In this document: piece by piece, positions 11,371-19,810 of the stretch
Layout of the letters: each line of letters opens with the position of its first letter
Numbering within the stretch: position 1 is the first letter of the stretch
Assembly: GCA_012295275.1 (NCBI GenBank)
Contig: CM022668.1
Coordinates: forward strand, 3,698,080-3,718,079
Direction: 5' to 3'
DNA from: Chrysomallon squamiferum
Taxonomy: Eukaryota > Mollusca > Gastropoda > Neomphalida > Peltospiridae
DNA length: 20,000 nt
Position numbers and translations under genes: made by a program
Notes under the pieces: generated by a model
What the model was told of the DNA's origin: nothing
Databases searched by the model: none
The model's input: the letters and a program-made list of their open reading frames with translations, nothing else

Positions 11371-11710
11371 AGTACCCACGAACAGTACATTACAAAAGCA
11401 ATATACTTATAATTCTTATCAATATAGACAATACTGGCAACTGAAATACAATAAGAACACATATGTTGAAAATACGTAACTAAACAAACATAATTTACGG
11501 AGATTTTAAATTAAACTGCATCTCAGTTTAATGTATACATATATATTTGCATTGTTCATAAAAACATCCTAACATTTAGGTGGAGGAAATTTGTTTTATA
11601 CGCTATAACTGCCTCTATTAAAAACGTCTGAGTTGTTGTATTGGAGAATTTTGTCTTAATTGATATTAGTATATATTTATTCATACTAGATGCATTGATA
11701 GTATTATAAA

Positions 11711-11712
<2 letters not shown>
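11371..11712. other. A+T-rich unique sequence
   Basis: No array, open frame or RNA gene seen. Confidence 0.6.

Positions 11713-11789
<77 letters not shown>
11713..11789 (+). repeat. (TC)n microsatellite, about 38 copies
   Basis: An uninterrupted 77-base TC run. It is the reverse complement of the (GA)n arrays at 5857 and 14894. The minus-strand Glu-Arg frame over it is an artefact. Confidence 0.98.
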
Positions 11790-11791
<2 letters not shown>

Positions 11792-12429
11792 GTGTATGTG
11801 TGTATACGTATACATTAAAGAAGATAAAATATTGTTTCTACCATTATAAATATAATTCACCAAGCACTTAAGAATATATATATATATATACAGAAGCAAA
11901 TACACCAAATAAACACCCCTAAAGGTAAATATAAAAATACGTACATATAAACGTCTGTGCTTCCTTCATAGGATTAATCTTAACATAAAAACTAAAGTAC
12001 TATTAATAACAATTATCTGGACAAATAAAAGCTATTATCAATATTATTATTATTATGAATAAAGATATACTGCTATCAGTTGCAATATATTATAGATATA
12101 GTATATATTTATAAAATGGTATATATAATACCATTATGTAAATATATACTATTAAGACCGTTATCTAAATATACACAAGAATTCATACATTACATACCCA
12201 CAAATATATTCTACAGTTAATACTATTAAATAAATCTATCCTGCTATTAGTAACGTTACTATAGACAAATATATGTTAATATTAATATCATTATTATAAA
12301 TGCATGCAAATGCACGCAGAAAGCTCAAGAACTTACAATGAAATTCAAAAGTGGAATGAAATAAATAGAAAACAATAGATGTAATATCAGAGGAAGACGT
12401 AAAACAAGAAAATACTTACTTAAAGTAAA
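11790..12429. other. Very A+T-rich sequence with an imperfect palindrome
   Basis: Mostly AT-type sequence, including an (AT)n run at about 11875-11890. The palindrome at 12098-12152 is described separately. No gene is seen. Confidence 0.6.
12098..12152. repeat. 55-bp imperfect inverted repeat
   Basis: The outer arm pair tatagtatatattt against aaatatatactat and the inner pair aatggtat against ataccatt are separated symmetrically by a 4-base segment on each side, with a 5-base loop at 12123-12127. By eye 23 of 25 arm positions pair. The inner arms contain G and C pairs, so this is more than AT self-complementarity. It could be a miniature transposon remnant or a hairpin in a transcript. Confidence 0.8.
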
Positions 12430-12668
12430 ACACGCGTTTCATCACTGTGCGGTATTTTTCAGAGAACGACACTAAGACATGTATTCCAGACTGCGAATGT
12501 AGCCGTGACTCCACCACACAGCGCATCGTCTCCTGTCTGTACACGAAATCCACTCCTCTTTCCGCGCGGTCCGTAACAGTGACCAGACGCCCTAAGCGTG
12601 GACGTCGACGTGAACAAATGAAACGGACCCGGTGTTGTTTACATCAAGGTGATTTTGTTTACCATTAA
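12430..12668 (+). other. CpG-rich island with a cysteine-containing candidate exon
   Basis: About twenty CpG dinucleotides fall within roughly 210 bases, in a window where CpG is otherwise sparse. A plus-strand frame is open from 12447 (GTG, no ATG before it) to TAA at 12666. An acceptor-like gtatttttcag ends at 12462 and a donor-like CAAG/GTGATT sits at 12648/12649. Together they define a possible 186-base internal exon with phase 1 at both ends. Its 62 residues hold six cysteines (CIPDCEC near the start, RIVSC, and a CC near the end) and a very basic block, RRPKRGRRR. Symmetric phase-1 cysteine-rich exons are typical of extracellular modules. The RIVSC stretch resembles the R-x-V-x-C of thrombospondin type-1 repeats, but the expected tryptophans are absent, so no domain is claimed. 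It could instead be an unmethylated regulatory island. Confidence 0.2.
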
Positions 12669-13250
12669 CTCGTTTTTATTCTCTGTCTCAATATTTTGTG
12701 TTCATATGAAGCAATCATACGTTTAATTTTCTCTCACATCATTTTTATTACCTTGTCAAACTTAACACGTCTATTTTGAGACCGCGCGATTGAGATGGGC
12801 GCTCAGTGGGAATTTTTCTACAAAACGCTGTTTTCCTATCCACGGTTAATTTGCCACGAACCCAGACGATAAACGAGTACGACACAAGTGATTAAAATTA
12901 AAACATACGTGGTTAACAAGCTGTGTAATAAAGGAGTCGGGGAAGGGGAACTGCTGTCAGATTCATCTTGAAGACTGACATTTAGAAGTAGTGGCGTTAG
13001 ATACGGACACGTTATAATAAGCTTTAAGTTAACTTTAATCTGCCTGAGTACTTCGTTCAAACTAATTGATTCTTAAGACAGTAACCAGTTATTTCAATGC
13101 TAAATAATACTGAAACTAAATGAAATTATCTCTCGACAGTAGTAGATTCAGGCGTATTGATTTCGTTGTCGCTTAAAAACCAAACTTCTCAAATAACAAG
13201 AATGTATTTATTATTATTTGAATATATATATATATCCTGTGCGTGTATGA
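12669..13250. other. Unique sequence, no gene seen
   Basis: Contains no repeat array except a short (AT)n at about 13221-13234 leading towards the TG tract. The minus-strand 74-codon frame at 12836-13060 has no supporting splice or start signals that I could find. Confidence 0.5.
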
Positions 13251-13263
13251 TGTGTGTGTGTGA

Positions 13264-13297
<34 letters not shown>

Positions 13298-13314
13298 GTG
13301 TTGTGTGTGTGTTT
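13251..13314 (+). repeat. (TG)n microsatellite with interruptions
   Basis: A TG run broken by single variants (tgag, ttg). Alternating purine-pyrimidine sequence of this kind can adopt Z-DNA. Confidence 0.96.
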
Positions 13315-13412
13315 GAATAGCAAATAATATATCGAAGTAAATGCAGTTCCTTCCCCAAAACCGAAAATATTAAATGTATGTAGTCATCATAATCTGGCCA
13401 CTTCGTACAGTT

Positions 13413-13484
13413 GGTGTATGTGTGTGTGTGTTGTGAGTATGTGTGTGTGCGTGTGTGTGTGCGTGTGTGTGTGTTGTGTGTGTT
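13413..13484 (+). repeat. Second (TG)n microsatellite with GCG and TTG interruptions
   Basis: A TG tract of about 70 bases that lies 98 bases beyond the first and shares the same kinds of interruption, suggesting the two were once one longer tract or arose by duplication. Valine/cysteine frames through it are artefacts. Confidence 0.95.
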
Positions 13485-13496
13485 TAATTATTACAG

Positions 13497-13669
13497 ATTG
13501 TCATCCACTTACGACATACAATACAATTTACGACTGTTTCACTTTACGACTGCAAGTCTGACAGTAGTGTTGCGTCTAAATCTAGGTTCATACTGTTCTG
13601 TCGACACTGAAGCTAGATTCGCTCTAATCGCGAATGGAACTGAAAAAAGAGCATTTCAGACTAAACTCA
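13497..13669 (+). other. Candidate internal exon after the (TG)n tract
   Basis: The tract ends in tttaattattacag, a strong acceptor-like sequence with a branch-point-like ttaat. The frame then stays open through 173 bases to ctca/gtaagt, a near-consensus donor at 13669/13670. Entry phase is 2 and exit phase 1. The product has ordinary composition, including FTTASLTVVLRLNL and DTEARFALIANGTEKRAF, and is clearly unlike the TG-derived residues before it. Part of it arises from three spaced copies of ttacgac, so it may be repeat-derived. No phase-matched partner was found, and no family is recognised. Confidence 0.15.
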
Positions 13670-13684
13670 GTAAGTTTGTATAGA

Positions 13685-14743
13685 AAACAAAACCACTGTC
13701 TATCCAAACCAGCGACATCTTTGTTACGTTTCCTAATGCCAGTGATCTGCACATATTTTGTTTTTTGGTAGAAATATTAAACACAGTTTAGTGCAAATTG
13801 TGTTTGATTTAAAATAATTAAAAGGCTTACTATAAAAAAGAAAAACAAATAAAGAATATACACGAGTGTGATTGAGATAACGTGATTACACACAGTACTA
13901 GAGTAACAAAGATTCTGTAAATACTGATGCCGACTTACGACGAGCGGGTCAGAACAGAACGTGGTCATAAGTTGATGTTGTCTAAATTATAAATGAATCC
14001 AAAATATTAAAATTTGAAAATAAAAAGAATAGACAAAAAGGACAAAGGAAGTTAAAATTACCAAAGATGACAAATAATAATGCATACAAACACAGATATA
14101 CCAAACAAGAAGAAGAAGAAGATAAAGAGGAAGACATATAAATATTAAATTTTCCAAAAAGAAACACAGAAAGAGACACTGAAGTTCTGAGGGAAGATGT
14201 TTAAACTGAAATATTTCAAATAAGTATGTTGTTTAAAAGAGTGATAAAAAAAAATGCCACAGATTCGCTGTAAAAAACCTTTTACCTAAAACTCATATAG
14301 TACAAGTGAATGGGGTGGAGACAGACAGATAGGACCGTGTAATCTCTCTGACGTGTTTCTCAGTTTAAACTGTGTATTTCCTCAGACATTAAGTCACAGT
14401 GAGTTCTTATTAACTGAGTAACATGTATGTTAGACGTAACAGTGAGTTACTTAAACCACAGACTGAACACGATGAGACGTAAAACTTACCAAGTCATAAA
14501 TCAGAAGTATGTGATTGCACAGACAGCCGTATTTCACTGTTCTTCTACAGCAACGTGTGAAGTAAACGTTATATTTATTTTAATTACAGTTTTAACGCTG
14601 TTCCAGATATAATGGATTGGTGCACGCCACACGTACAGCCATGTTAAATAAACATTTACTTGATACTTTCTGAGTTATTTGGATATTCACAACTGTAACT
14701 TTGTCGTGTAAACCAAAAATAATAATAATAAAGCACAATCGTT
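13685..14743. other. A+T-rich unique sequence with one small ATG frame
   Basis: No array is present except AAG units near 14109-14120. A true ATG at 14427 opens a 61-codon frame to TAA at 14610. Its product has two basic patches and a hydrophobic C-terminal stretch (VNVIFILITVLTLFQI) resembling a tail anchor. The start context is poor, and a second ATG four bases upstream is out of frame. I do not call it a gene. Confidence 0.4.
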
Positions 14744-14893
14744 TTTGTTTGTTTGTTTGTTTATTTAATTTAAAAAAAAAGTCTGCCAGGTGAGCAATTA
14801 ATAATAATAATAATATAAAGTATATATAAACATTTACATACATACACGCATACATACACACACAAAGACATACATACACAGACATACACATAT
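14744..14893. repeat. TTTG, AAT and ACAT-like short repeats
   Basis: TTTG units at about 14744-14765, AAT units near 14800-14815, then degenerate ACAT/ACAC sequence at about 14829-14893 running into the GA array. Confidence 0.8.
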
Positions 14894-14901
14894 GAGAGAG
14901 A

Positions 14902-14991
<90 letters not shown>
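14894..14991 (+). repeat. (GA)n microsatellite, about 49 copies
   Basis: A GA run with a single TG interruption near 14907. Same strand and motif as the array at 5857-5965. Serine/leucine frames on the minus strand are artefacts. Confidence 0.97.
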
Positions 14992-14994
<3 letters not shown>

Positions 14995-15180
14995 ATAAAG
15001 GAAGATAATCATACCACAAAACAGGATTGGGTCAGTCTAGAAAGGATTTTATTTATTTGTTTGTTCGAACACATTCTCGTCTTTTTATTTATTTATTTAT
15101 TTATTTGTTTGTTGTTTGTCCTGTTTTCGTTTTTCAATTAAACTCCCACAAACGAATCAGCATGTTTTAAAAAGCCATTA
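14992..15180. repeat. TTTA/TTTG tetranucleotide sequence
   Basis: TTTA and TTTG units at about 15046-15065 and 15085-15120, separated by a short unique stretch. No gene is seen. Confidence 0.7.
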
Positions 15181-15247
15181 CCGCTCACTTGTCTCGGCTT
15201 ATTGCAAACAGTAATCCCGTTCATCGACCCTCGAGAAGAACGAGGCC

Positions 15248-15281
15248 TATAAAACAGCTCAAACAGAAAATGCAATCAGTT
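15248..15281 (+). promoter_or_regulatory. Candidate TATA/initiator core promoter
   Basis: TATAAAA at 15248-15254 lies within a less A+T-rich segment. An initiator-like TCAGTT at 15276-15281 would place the start site at A15278, 30 bp from the first T of the TATA element, which is the canonical animal spacing. No clear downstream promoter element was seen. In a window this A+T-rich, TATA words are frequent. The weight comes from the spacing, the local GC rise and the ATG that follows at 15311. Confidence 0.25.
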
Positions 15282-15310
15282 TGTTGGAAAACTGTATCTG
15301 TTGTGTGCGC

Positions 15311-15460
15311 ATGCGTTATCTTTCAATCGATGCTTTTCATTACAAGTTTGTTCCCGTGTCTGTTTGCGATGCCGGTCATACCTCACTGAGTTCTCAAGGA
15401 CTCGTCAATTTCCAAACATGTCTGAAACACAATTACTGGCTGTGTGAGCCAGCGAAACAG
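15311..15460 (+). other. Candidate first coding exon (50 codons)
   Basis: The first in-frame ATG after the proposed start site is at 15311, giving a 33-base leader. The frame is open for exactly 50 codons to CAG/GTGGGT at 15460/15461, a reasonable donor that leaves phase 0. The peptide starts MRYLSIDAFHYKF, contains three cysteines and has no signal peptide, transmembrane segment or low complexity. The start context is weak (gcgcATGc). A competing ATG at 15269 gives a hydrophobic 39-residue frame but lies upstream of the proposed start site. I recognise no family. Confidence 0.15.
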
Positions 15461-15505
15461 GTGGGTGCGGGTTTCCGCTCTTTTCTCACTCGAGTCACAG
15501 TCTGA

Positions 15506-16400
15506 GGCCATGTTTAAAGTATTCCTTGGTGAAATGGTCTTACTATCATTTTGTCCAAATCAGTTTGAAAAGTATTAAACTTTATTAGTAATAAAATTAC
15601 AAAAAAGTTAAAAAAAAGAATTGAAAAAAAAATGTGGTTGAGTAAATTTGGGATTCTGACCGAAAAAAAAACCCACAAAAAAAAACTATTTATAGATATA
15701 TACACACATCATCATCATTATTATTAATATTTCATTAAATTTTCGTAAAATAATAATCAGTAATATCTACGTTACTGTTGCCGTGGATACGGGAGAATGA
15801 AATAAAAAATGGGAGAAATGTCGGACCTTCAAAGAAACACAGTAACTGCAAATAAAGCCGTAGAAAACATCTTTAGTCAAAGTGATGCTGTTTGAAGTGC
15901 ATTAAAGTTCATATGAGACACGAGACGATCTTTTAAATGTAATACAATAAAAACACACACACAAAACACACACATACAAACATGTACACATGTACGTGCA
16001 ATCTACAGTTATTTACTCCAGGTTACTGAAGCAAAAAGACAAGTGTGTGTGTATATAAGTAATTTACAACAAAAAACTGATAGAAGAGAAGAATTTAAAA
16101 GCTTTAACAGATTTTTTTTTTTTTATCGTCTCGTCGTATTTGACACTTAAAACAAAATTAAATGTGTGAACTTTCTGTAACCGTTCTGTTTTTTATTTTG
16201 TTTGCAAACTGATTAACGTGCCAGGCAGCACACACTAGACGAAATCTGCTCTTGTTAATAGCAGTGTGCAAAATGTTATCATACAGAATCAAGATAATTC
16301 ACCTCCGCGCATTTCCATCGGTAAATTTACGATAGCGGGTTTCTGTTTCGTTTTCTGATTCCGTGCAGTGACGTCCGCCTCTCTCTGCCAGACAGTTTGA
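15506..16400. other. A+T-rich sequence, candidate intron
   Basis: Holds A-rich stretches (15600-15690), short CA units at about 15952-15988 and a T run near 16111-16123. From about 16290 the sequence is less A+T-rich. No independent gene is seen. In the proposed three-exon model it is intron 1. Confidence 0.5.
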
Positions 16401-16401
16401 C

Positions 16402-16491
16402 ATGCAGCGCAAACGTAAGAAAAAGTCCAGTTGGGTAATTATCCGATTGTGCAGACACGTGCATGATCTTTCAGTGGTTAAAATGCGATAA
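16402..16491 (+). other. Short ATG frame with a basic N-terminus
   Basis: ATG at 16402 starts MQRKRKKKSSW and stops at TAA 16489-16491 after 29 residues. Immediately after SSW's codons comes a GTAATT donor-like hexamer. The lysine/arginine cluster would read as a nuclear localisation signal if this were a start of a longer spliced protein. Nothing else supports it. Confidence 0.07.
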
Positions 16492-16716
16492 ATATATCTT
16501 CACAAACCCTTCAAGTACATCACTTTATCTGATAAACGAGCTGAGCATTGGAAGAGGTTGCTATCTGACAGAATCAACAGGAATATTTAAGATGAAGGCA
16601 ATTTATGAAAATATGAAATACCAACAATATGGTTACTTTTTGCCTCTTCTGAGTATCTCAGCAAATCATCACGGAAAAAGCAATGAGCCACGTTTGTCAA
16701 GTCGTGCTGACATCGA
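16475..16716 (+). other. Candidate internal exon (242 bases)
   Basis: This is the core of the longest non-repetitive frame in the window that begins with a true ATG (16463 to TAA at 16718-16720, 85 codons). An acceptor-like tgatctttcag ends at 16474 and a near-consensus donor, GA/GTAAGT, follows 16716, cutting just before the stop. Entry phase 0 matches the donor at 15460. Exit phase is 2. The peptide contains YIFTNPSSTSLYLINELS and GRGCYLTESTG and has ordinary composition with two cysteines. I recognise no family. A few open frames of this length are expected by chance in 20 kb on two strands, so the splice sites and phase carry the weight. Confidence 0.17.
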
Positions 16717-17015
16717 GTAAGTCAGTGACTGCCAGGTTCGCCTCTCACTCTTTCCAGCTACTCATATTTAAATAGGGAAGTGTAACAAATTTTACTGATC
16801 ATATTAATAATAGTATGTATATTACACATTAGAAAAATGGTTTAATGAGCAATATAGATTTAATTATTTTGCTATACGTTCCAGTCGGATTCATTTAGTA
16901 TTTAATATGGAAGAAATAATTATCCTCTACGATAAAATTATTAAAGGCTCTGATAAATTGCTTTACTTTCTGTGGGAAGACCTTGCTGGCCTCTCTGTGG
17001 TCCTTGCCACGTATG

Positions 17016-17033
17016 TTATGTGATATCACATAA
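17016..17033. repeat. Perfect 18-bp palindrome
   Basis: ttatgtgatatcacataa is identical to its own reverse complement, with no loop. It contains tgatatca at its centre and is not part of a simple repeat. It could be a binding site for a homodimeric factor or a transposon terminus; context decides neither. Confidence 0.9.
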
Positions 17034-17136
17034 TAAACAGTAGATAACAATAAAACAAACAAAAACGCTCTTCCCTTGTTTTTCTCTGTTGTCAAGATCT
17101 CAGATAAACACTAACACAAAATCAGTAAATAAATAA

Positions 17137-17169
17137 GTAAAGAAAGAAAGAAAGAAAGAAAGAAAGAAA
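17137..17169 (+). repeat. (AAAG)n microsatellite
   Basis: About eight AAAG units, without interruption in the centre. Confidence 0.93.
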
Positions 17170-17671
17170 TGAACATCAAAGAAATAGAAAAGAAACAAAC
17201 ATGAGAAATGTACAGAAAAGATGTTGTGGCACTATTAGGCCGTGAGTCAAAAAACGTAAGGTTGGCTCCATCTATACTTTTTATTATTTTAAATAATAAA
17301 TTAAATTAACTTAAATTTGAAAGAAAGAAATGACAAAGTGCTGCATCTACTTTAGAACAGATTTATAAATGGAATTAAGAAATAAACTAAATTTAAAACA
17401 AATATATATATATATATTTTTTTTTTTAAAGATCGTGTATAAGGGGAAAAAAACACTTCTTGAAGAGGGTTAACATTCTTTGCATTTTCGAAGTGCTTCT
17501 GCTAAAATCAGATCTACTTTTATAATAATTATATCTCACTGCAACTAGAAATCAAAGCTGTTGCTTCTGCTGTTAAAAGTAAAGAACAGCTCTCTGTCCT
17601 GCTATTAAAGCGTGCTATAAGTACGCCAGCACTTTAGTCCAGTGACTGCCGGTTTTTGTCTGTTTTCGCAG

Positions 17672-17699
17672 CTACTGGGAAGTGTGTTTTGCTAACTGA
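17672..17699 (+). other. Candidate terminal coding exon
   Basis: The acceptor-like ggtttttgtctgttttcgcag ends at 17671 and has one of the longest pyrimidine tracts beside an AG in the window. Reading on from a phase-2 donor gives eight or nine residues ending YWEVCFAN, then TGA at 17697-17699. An AATAAA polyadenylation-type hexamer lies at 18008-18013, about 310 bases on. The acceptor sits inside a short repeated sequence (copies at 16724 and 17708), which weakens the case. Confidence 0.1.
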
Positions 17700-17760
17700 T
17701 GTTGTTTTCACCTGCGAGGCTCGCGTTCTGCCAGCTCACTGGAAAGTGTTATCATTAATC

Positions 17761-18112
17761 GTGAGAGAGGTACAACGAGATGGCATCAATTAAATCACTT
17801 AGGTGTTCGGCTAGCGCGAGTTCACAGAACACACCTCCGCTCTTTTTTTATTTTACTTCGTTTTGTTTTTAAACGTAGAAAGCTAAATCCCTCACAGACG
17901 GCGCTGGAGTCACAACTTCCGGAAAGTGTAGATTTCAGCTCTGACACTGAGATCGGTAATAATTTAATTTAATTTAGGTTGGGAGGTGCGGTTAAAAATG
18001 GATAATGAATAAAATATAATTAAAAAACTGATACTGAAATACCAGATAAAGAATGTACAGAAATTTTATTTTTATTTTAAATAAATTAAATATTTTTATA
18101 TTTGAAAATATA
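17761..18112. other. Unique sequence, possible 3' untranslated region of the proposed model
   Basis: A short ATG frame at 17780 in good context (gagATGg) runs 30 codons to TAA and then into T-rich sequence; it is not called. AATAAA at 18008-18013. Otherwise no gene or array. Confidence 0.45.
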
Positions 18113-18226
18113 TGTCTGTCTGTCTGTCTGTCTGTCTGTCTGCCTCTCTGTCTGCTCATCATCTTTCTCCGTGACTCTGTTAGTAATTCTTTCTTTTTGT
18201 AATTATTCATCTGTCTGTCTGTCTTT
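18113..18226 (+). repeat. (TGTC)n microsatellite in two blocks
   Basis: TGTC units at about 18113-18141, degenerate TCTG sequence to about 18156, and a second short block at about 18210-18226. Confidence 0.93.
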
Positions 18227-18371
18227 GTGTTTTCCAAAGAAAAGTTAAAACACAAAGTATAAACGATTCACTATTGTACTTATATCATTCCGAAACAACA
18301 CACTGTATATTCATTTATAAATGTCATCTATTTAGAGATTTTTAATACACATTTATAGTTAGCTACTAATT

Positions 18372-18416
18372 CGCGCGCACATACACGCACACACACACAC
18401 ACACACACACATACAT
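18372..18416 (+). repeat. (CA)n microsatellite with a CG-rich edge
   Basis: Begins cgcgcgcacatacacgcac and becomes a pure CA run to about 18411. Alternating CG and CA is a good Z-DNA-forming combination. Confidence 0.95.
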
Positions 18417-19167
18417 TTTTCCAATTGCACGTCTTACCATATTTAGCTGTGTATAAATACGATCGATGTGAAAAAAAAAAGGAGAAAAAAAGCAAAAAAA
18501 TCCCAAACAAACAAACTAAAAGAAAACCTCCGAAACAACAACAACAAAAAACTGAACAAGAAAGCAATAAAAGTTAAATGAAAATCGAATATGCCGGTGA
18601 TCGGTGAATTCGCGCGACCCAGTTTCCAAAAGATCAAACACTGGTTAATTCTGTAAAAGCGTTCCTCTTGCAAAGCTCATTTTCTCCGGTGAGAAACTTG
18701 CCGCGAGGGTTTCATCACTTTACAAATTAAAATAATTGATGTTGCAAAGAAAAATCATAATGGTCTCTGCTTTCCATTTTCGCTGATTTTAGAAGAAAAG
18801 GCTAAGTATTAAAAATAAAATAGTGCAAATAAATGAAATTAGATATAAAATTTAGTTCTGGGATTAAGGATGATGGTACATACCAGTCATTAAGTGGACC
18901 AGTCCGCATAGACTCGATACCATTTTTGTGTTAGATTCTAACTTGCTAACTTACTAACTACCAGACTGAGCTTTGTTTACCCAAGACGTACATTATAGAC
19001 AAGAAAATTTCCCTGATTACAAACTAACTAAATAATAGCTTTAGCGAAAGAAGAGAAAAGAGAAAACAACGTCAACTTTTTTCTTTCTTCATTAAATCCT
19101 ATATTCATCCTGAAATTCTTTCTTCTTCCTTTCTTCAATTTGCATTTTTTAATTATTAGCTAGAATC
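18417..19167. other. Unique sequence with A-rich patches
   Basis: A-rich from about 18470 to 18560. The segment 18590-18715 is less A+T-rich and has several CpGs, but no ATG-initiated or splice-bounded frame that I could support. Minus-strand frames there start at TTG and dissolve into phenylalanine runs. No gene is seen. Confidence 0.5.
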
Positions 19168-19199
19168 TCACACACACAGACACACACACACAGACACAG
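19168..19199 (+). repeat. (CA)n with CAGA interruptions
   Basis: A short CA run interrupted by two or three CAGACA units. Confidence 0.93.
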
Positions 19200-19278
19200 A
19201 TCCACAAAATATATTAAAATTTCTGTAGAGAGGTTTTATGGTAGAGTTTTAAGACTATTTCCGATCTGTTGCCCGATT

Positions 19279-19810
19279 TTAGACATAAACAGGTTTAAAT
19301 GTGGCACGCTTATCAGTTCTAACAGACTTACACTCACCGACTGACTTATCAGTGCTAACAGACTTACACTCACCGACTGACTTGTCAGTGCTAACAGACT
19401 TACACTCACCGACTGACTTGTCAGTGCTAACAGACTTACACTCACCGACTGACTTGTCAGTGCTAACAGACTTACACTCACTGGCTGACTTGTCAGTGCT
19501 AACAGACTTACACTCACCGACTGACTTGTCAGTGCTAACAGACTTACACTCACCGACTGACTTGTCAGTGCTAACAGACTTACACTCACCGGCTGACTTG
19601 TCAGTGCTAACAGACTTACACTCACTGGCTGACTTACGAATGCTAACAGACTTACGGTCATTGACTGACTTACGAGTGTTAACAGACTTACACTCACTGC
19701 CTGATTTACGAGGGCTATTATACTTAAACTCACTGACTGACTTACGAGTGCTAATCGACGTGCAAGATATTAATAATAATAATAACAATAATAAAAATCC
19801 ACCATTTTAG
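19279..19810. other. Three overlapping open frames through the 36-bp array
   Basis: The plus frame (19301-19810, GTG start) encodes a 12-residue unit LTDLHSPTDLSV. One minus frame (19279-19788, TTG start) encodes ECKSVSTDKSVG, preceded by a hydrophobic MLLLLLISC that comes from an AAT/AAC tract. The other minus frame (19236-19733, GTG start) encodes a unit reading SVSVSLLALTSQ. None starts at ATG. Three frames open at once is what a stop-free 36-base unit gives automatically. Differences between edge and core units are mostly non-synonymous in the plus frame. I see no reason to call a gene. Confidence 0.1.
19309..19768 (+). repeat. 36-bp minisatellite, 12 full copies, with decayed right edge
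   Basis: Units start at 19319 and every 36 bp after (19355, 19391 and so on, to 19751), with partial copies at both ends. Each unit is two related 18-base halves, ctaacagacttacactca and ccgactgacttgtcagtg, so the array grew from an 18-mer. Copies from about 19355 to 19606 are nearly identical. The last four, from 19607, are progressively diverged (tacgagtg replaces tgtcagtg). Homogenised core with decayed edges is the usual result of unequal exchange. Confidence 0.97.

Larger units (their letters stand above)
16721..17760. other. Spacer holding three diverged copies of a short repeat
   Basis: Copies begin near 16724, 17638 and 17708. The first two share cagtgactgcc, then a pyrimidine-rich stretch, cagctact, gggaagtgt and actgat. 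The third shares ccagct, actgg and aaagtgt. Copy one has an extra 15 or so bases (catatttaaatag) between cagctact and gggaagtgt. An AAAG run lies at about 17137-17169. An 18-base perfect palindrome lies at 17016-17033. Confidence 0.45.

Noticed and set aside
14427-14612. 61-codon ATG frame with a tail-anchor-like C-terminus
   Set aside because: Poor start context, an out-of-frame ATG four bases upstream, and hydrophobic endings are common in A+T-rich random sequence.
15269-15389. Short hydrophobic frame from ATG 15269 resembling a secretion signal
   Set aside because: It lies upstream of the best initiator position, stops after 39 residues and has no donor before the stop; chance is more likely.
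16724-16760. tRNA gene or tRNA-derived SINE based on ggttcgcctc
   Set aside because: Only a partial B-box match; no A box, acceptor stem or cloverleaf could be drawn.
19279-19788. Secreted cysteine/lysine repeat protein with a signal peptide starting MLLLLLISC
   Set aside because: The hydrophobic start is translated AAT/AAC repeat, the initiation codon is TTG, and two other frames are equally open.
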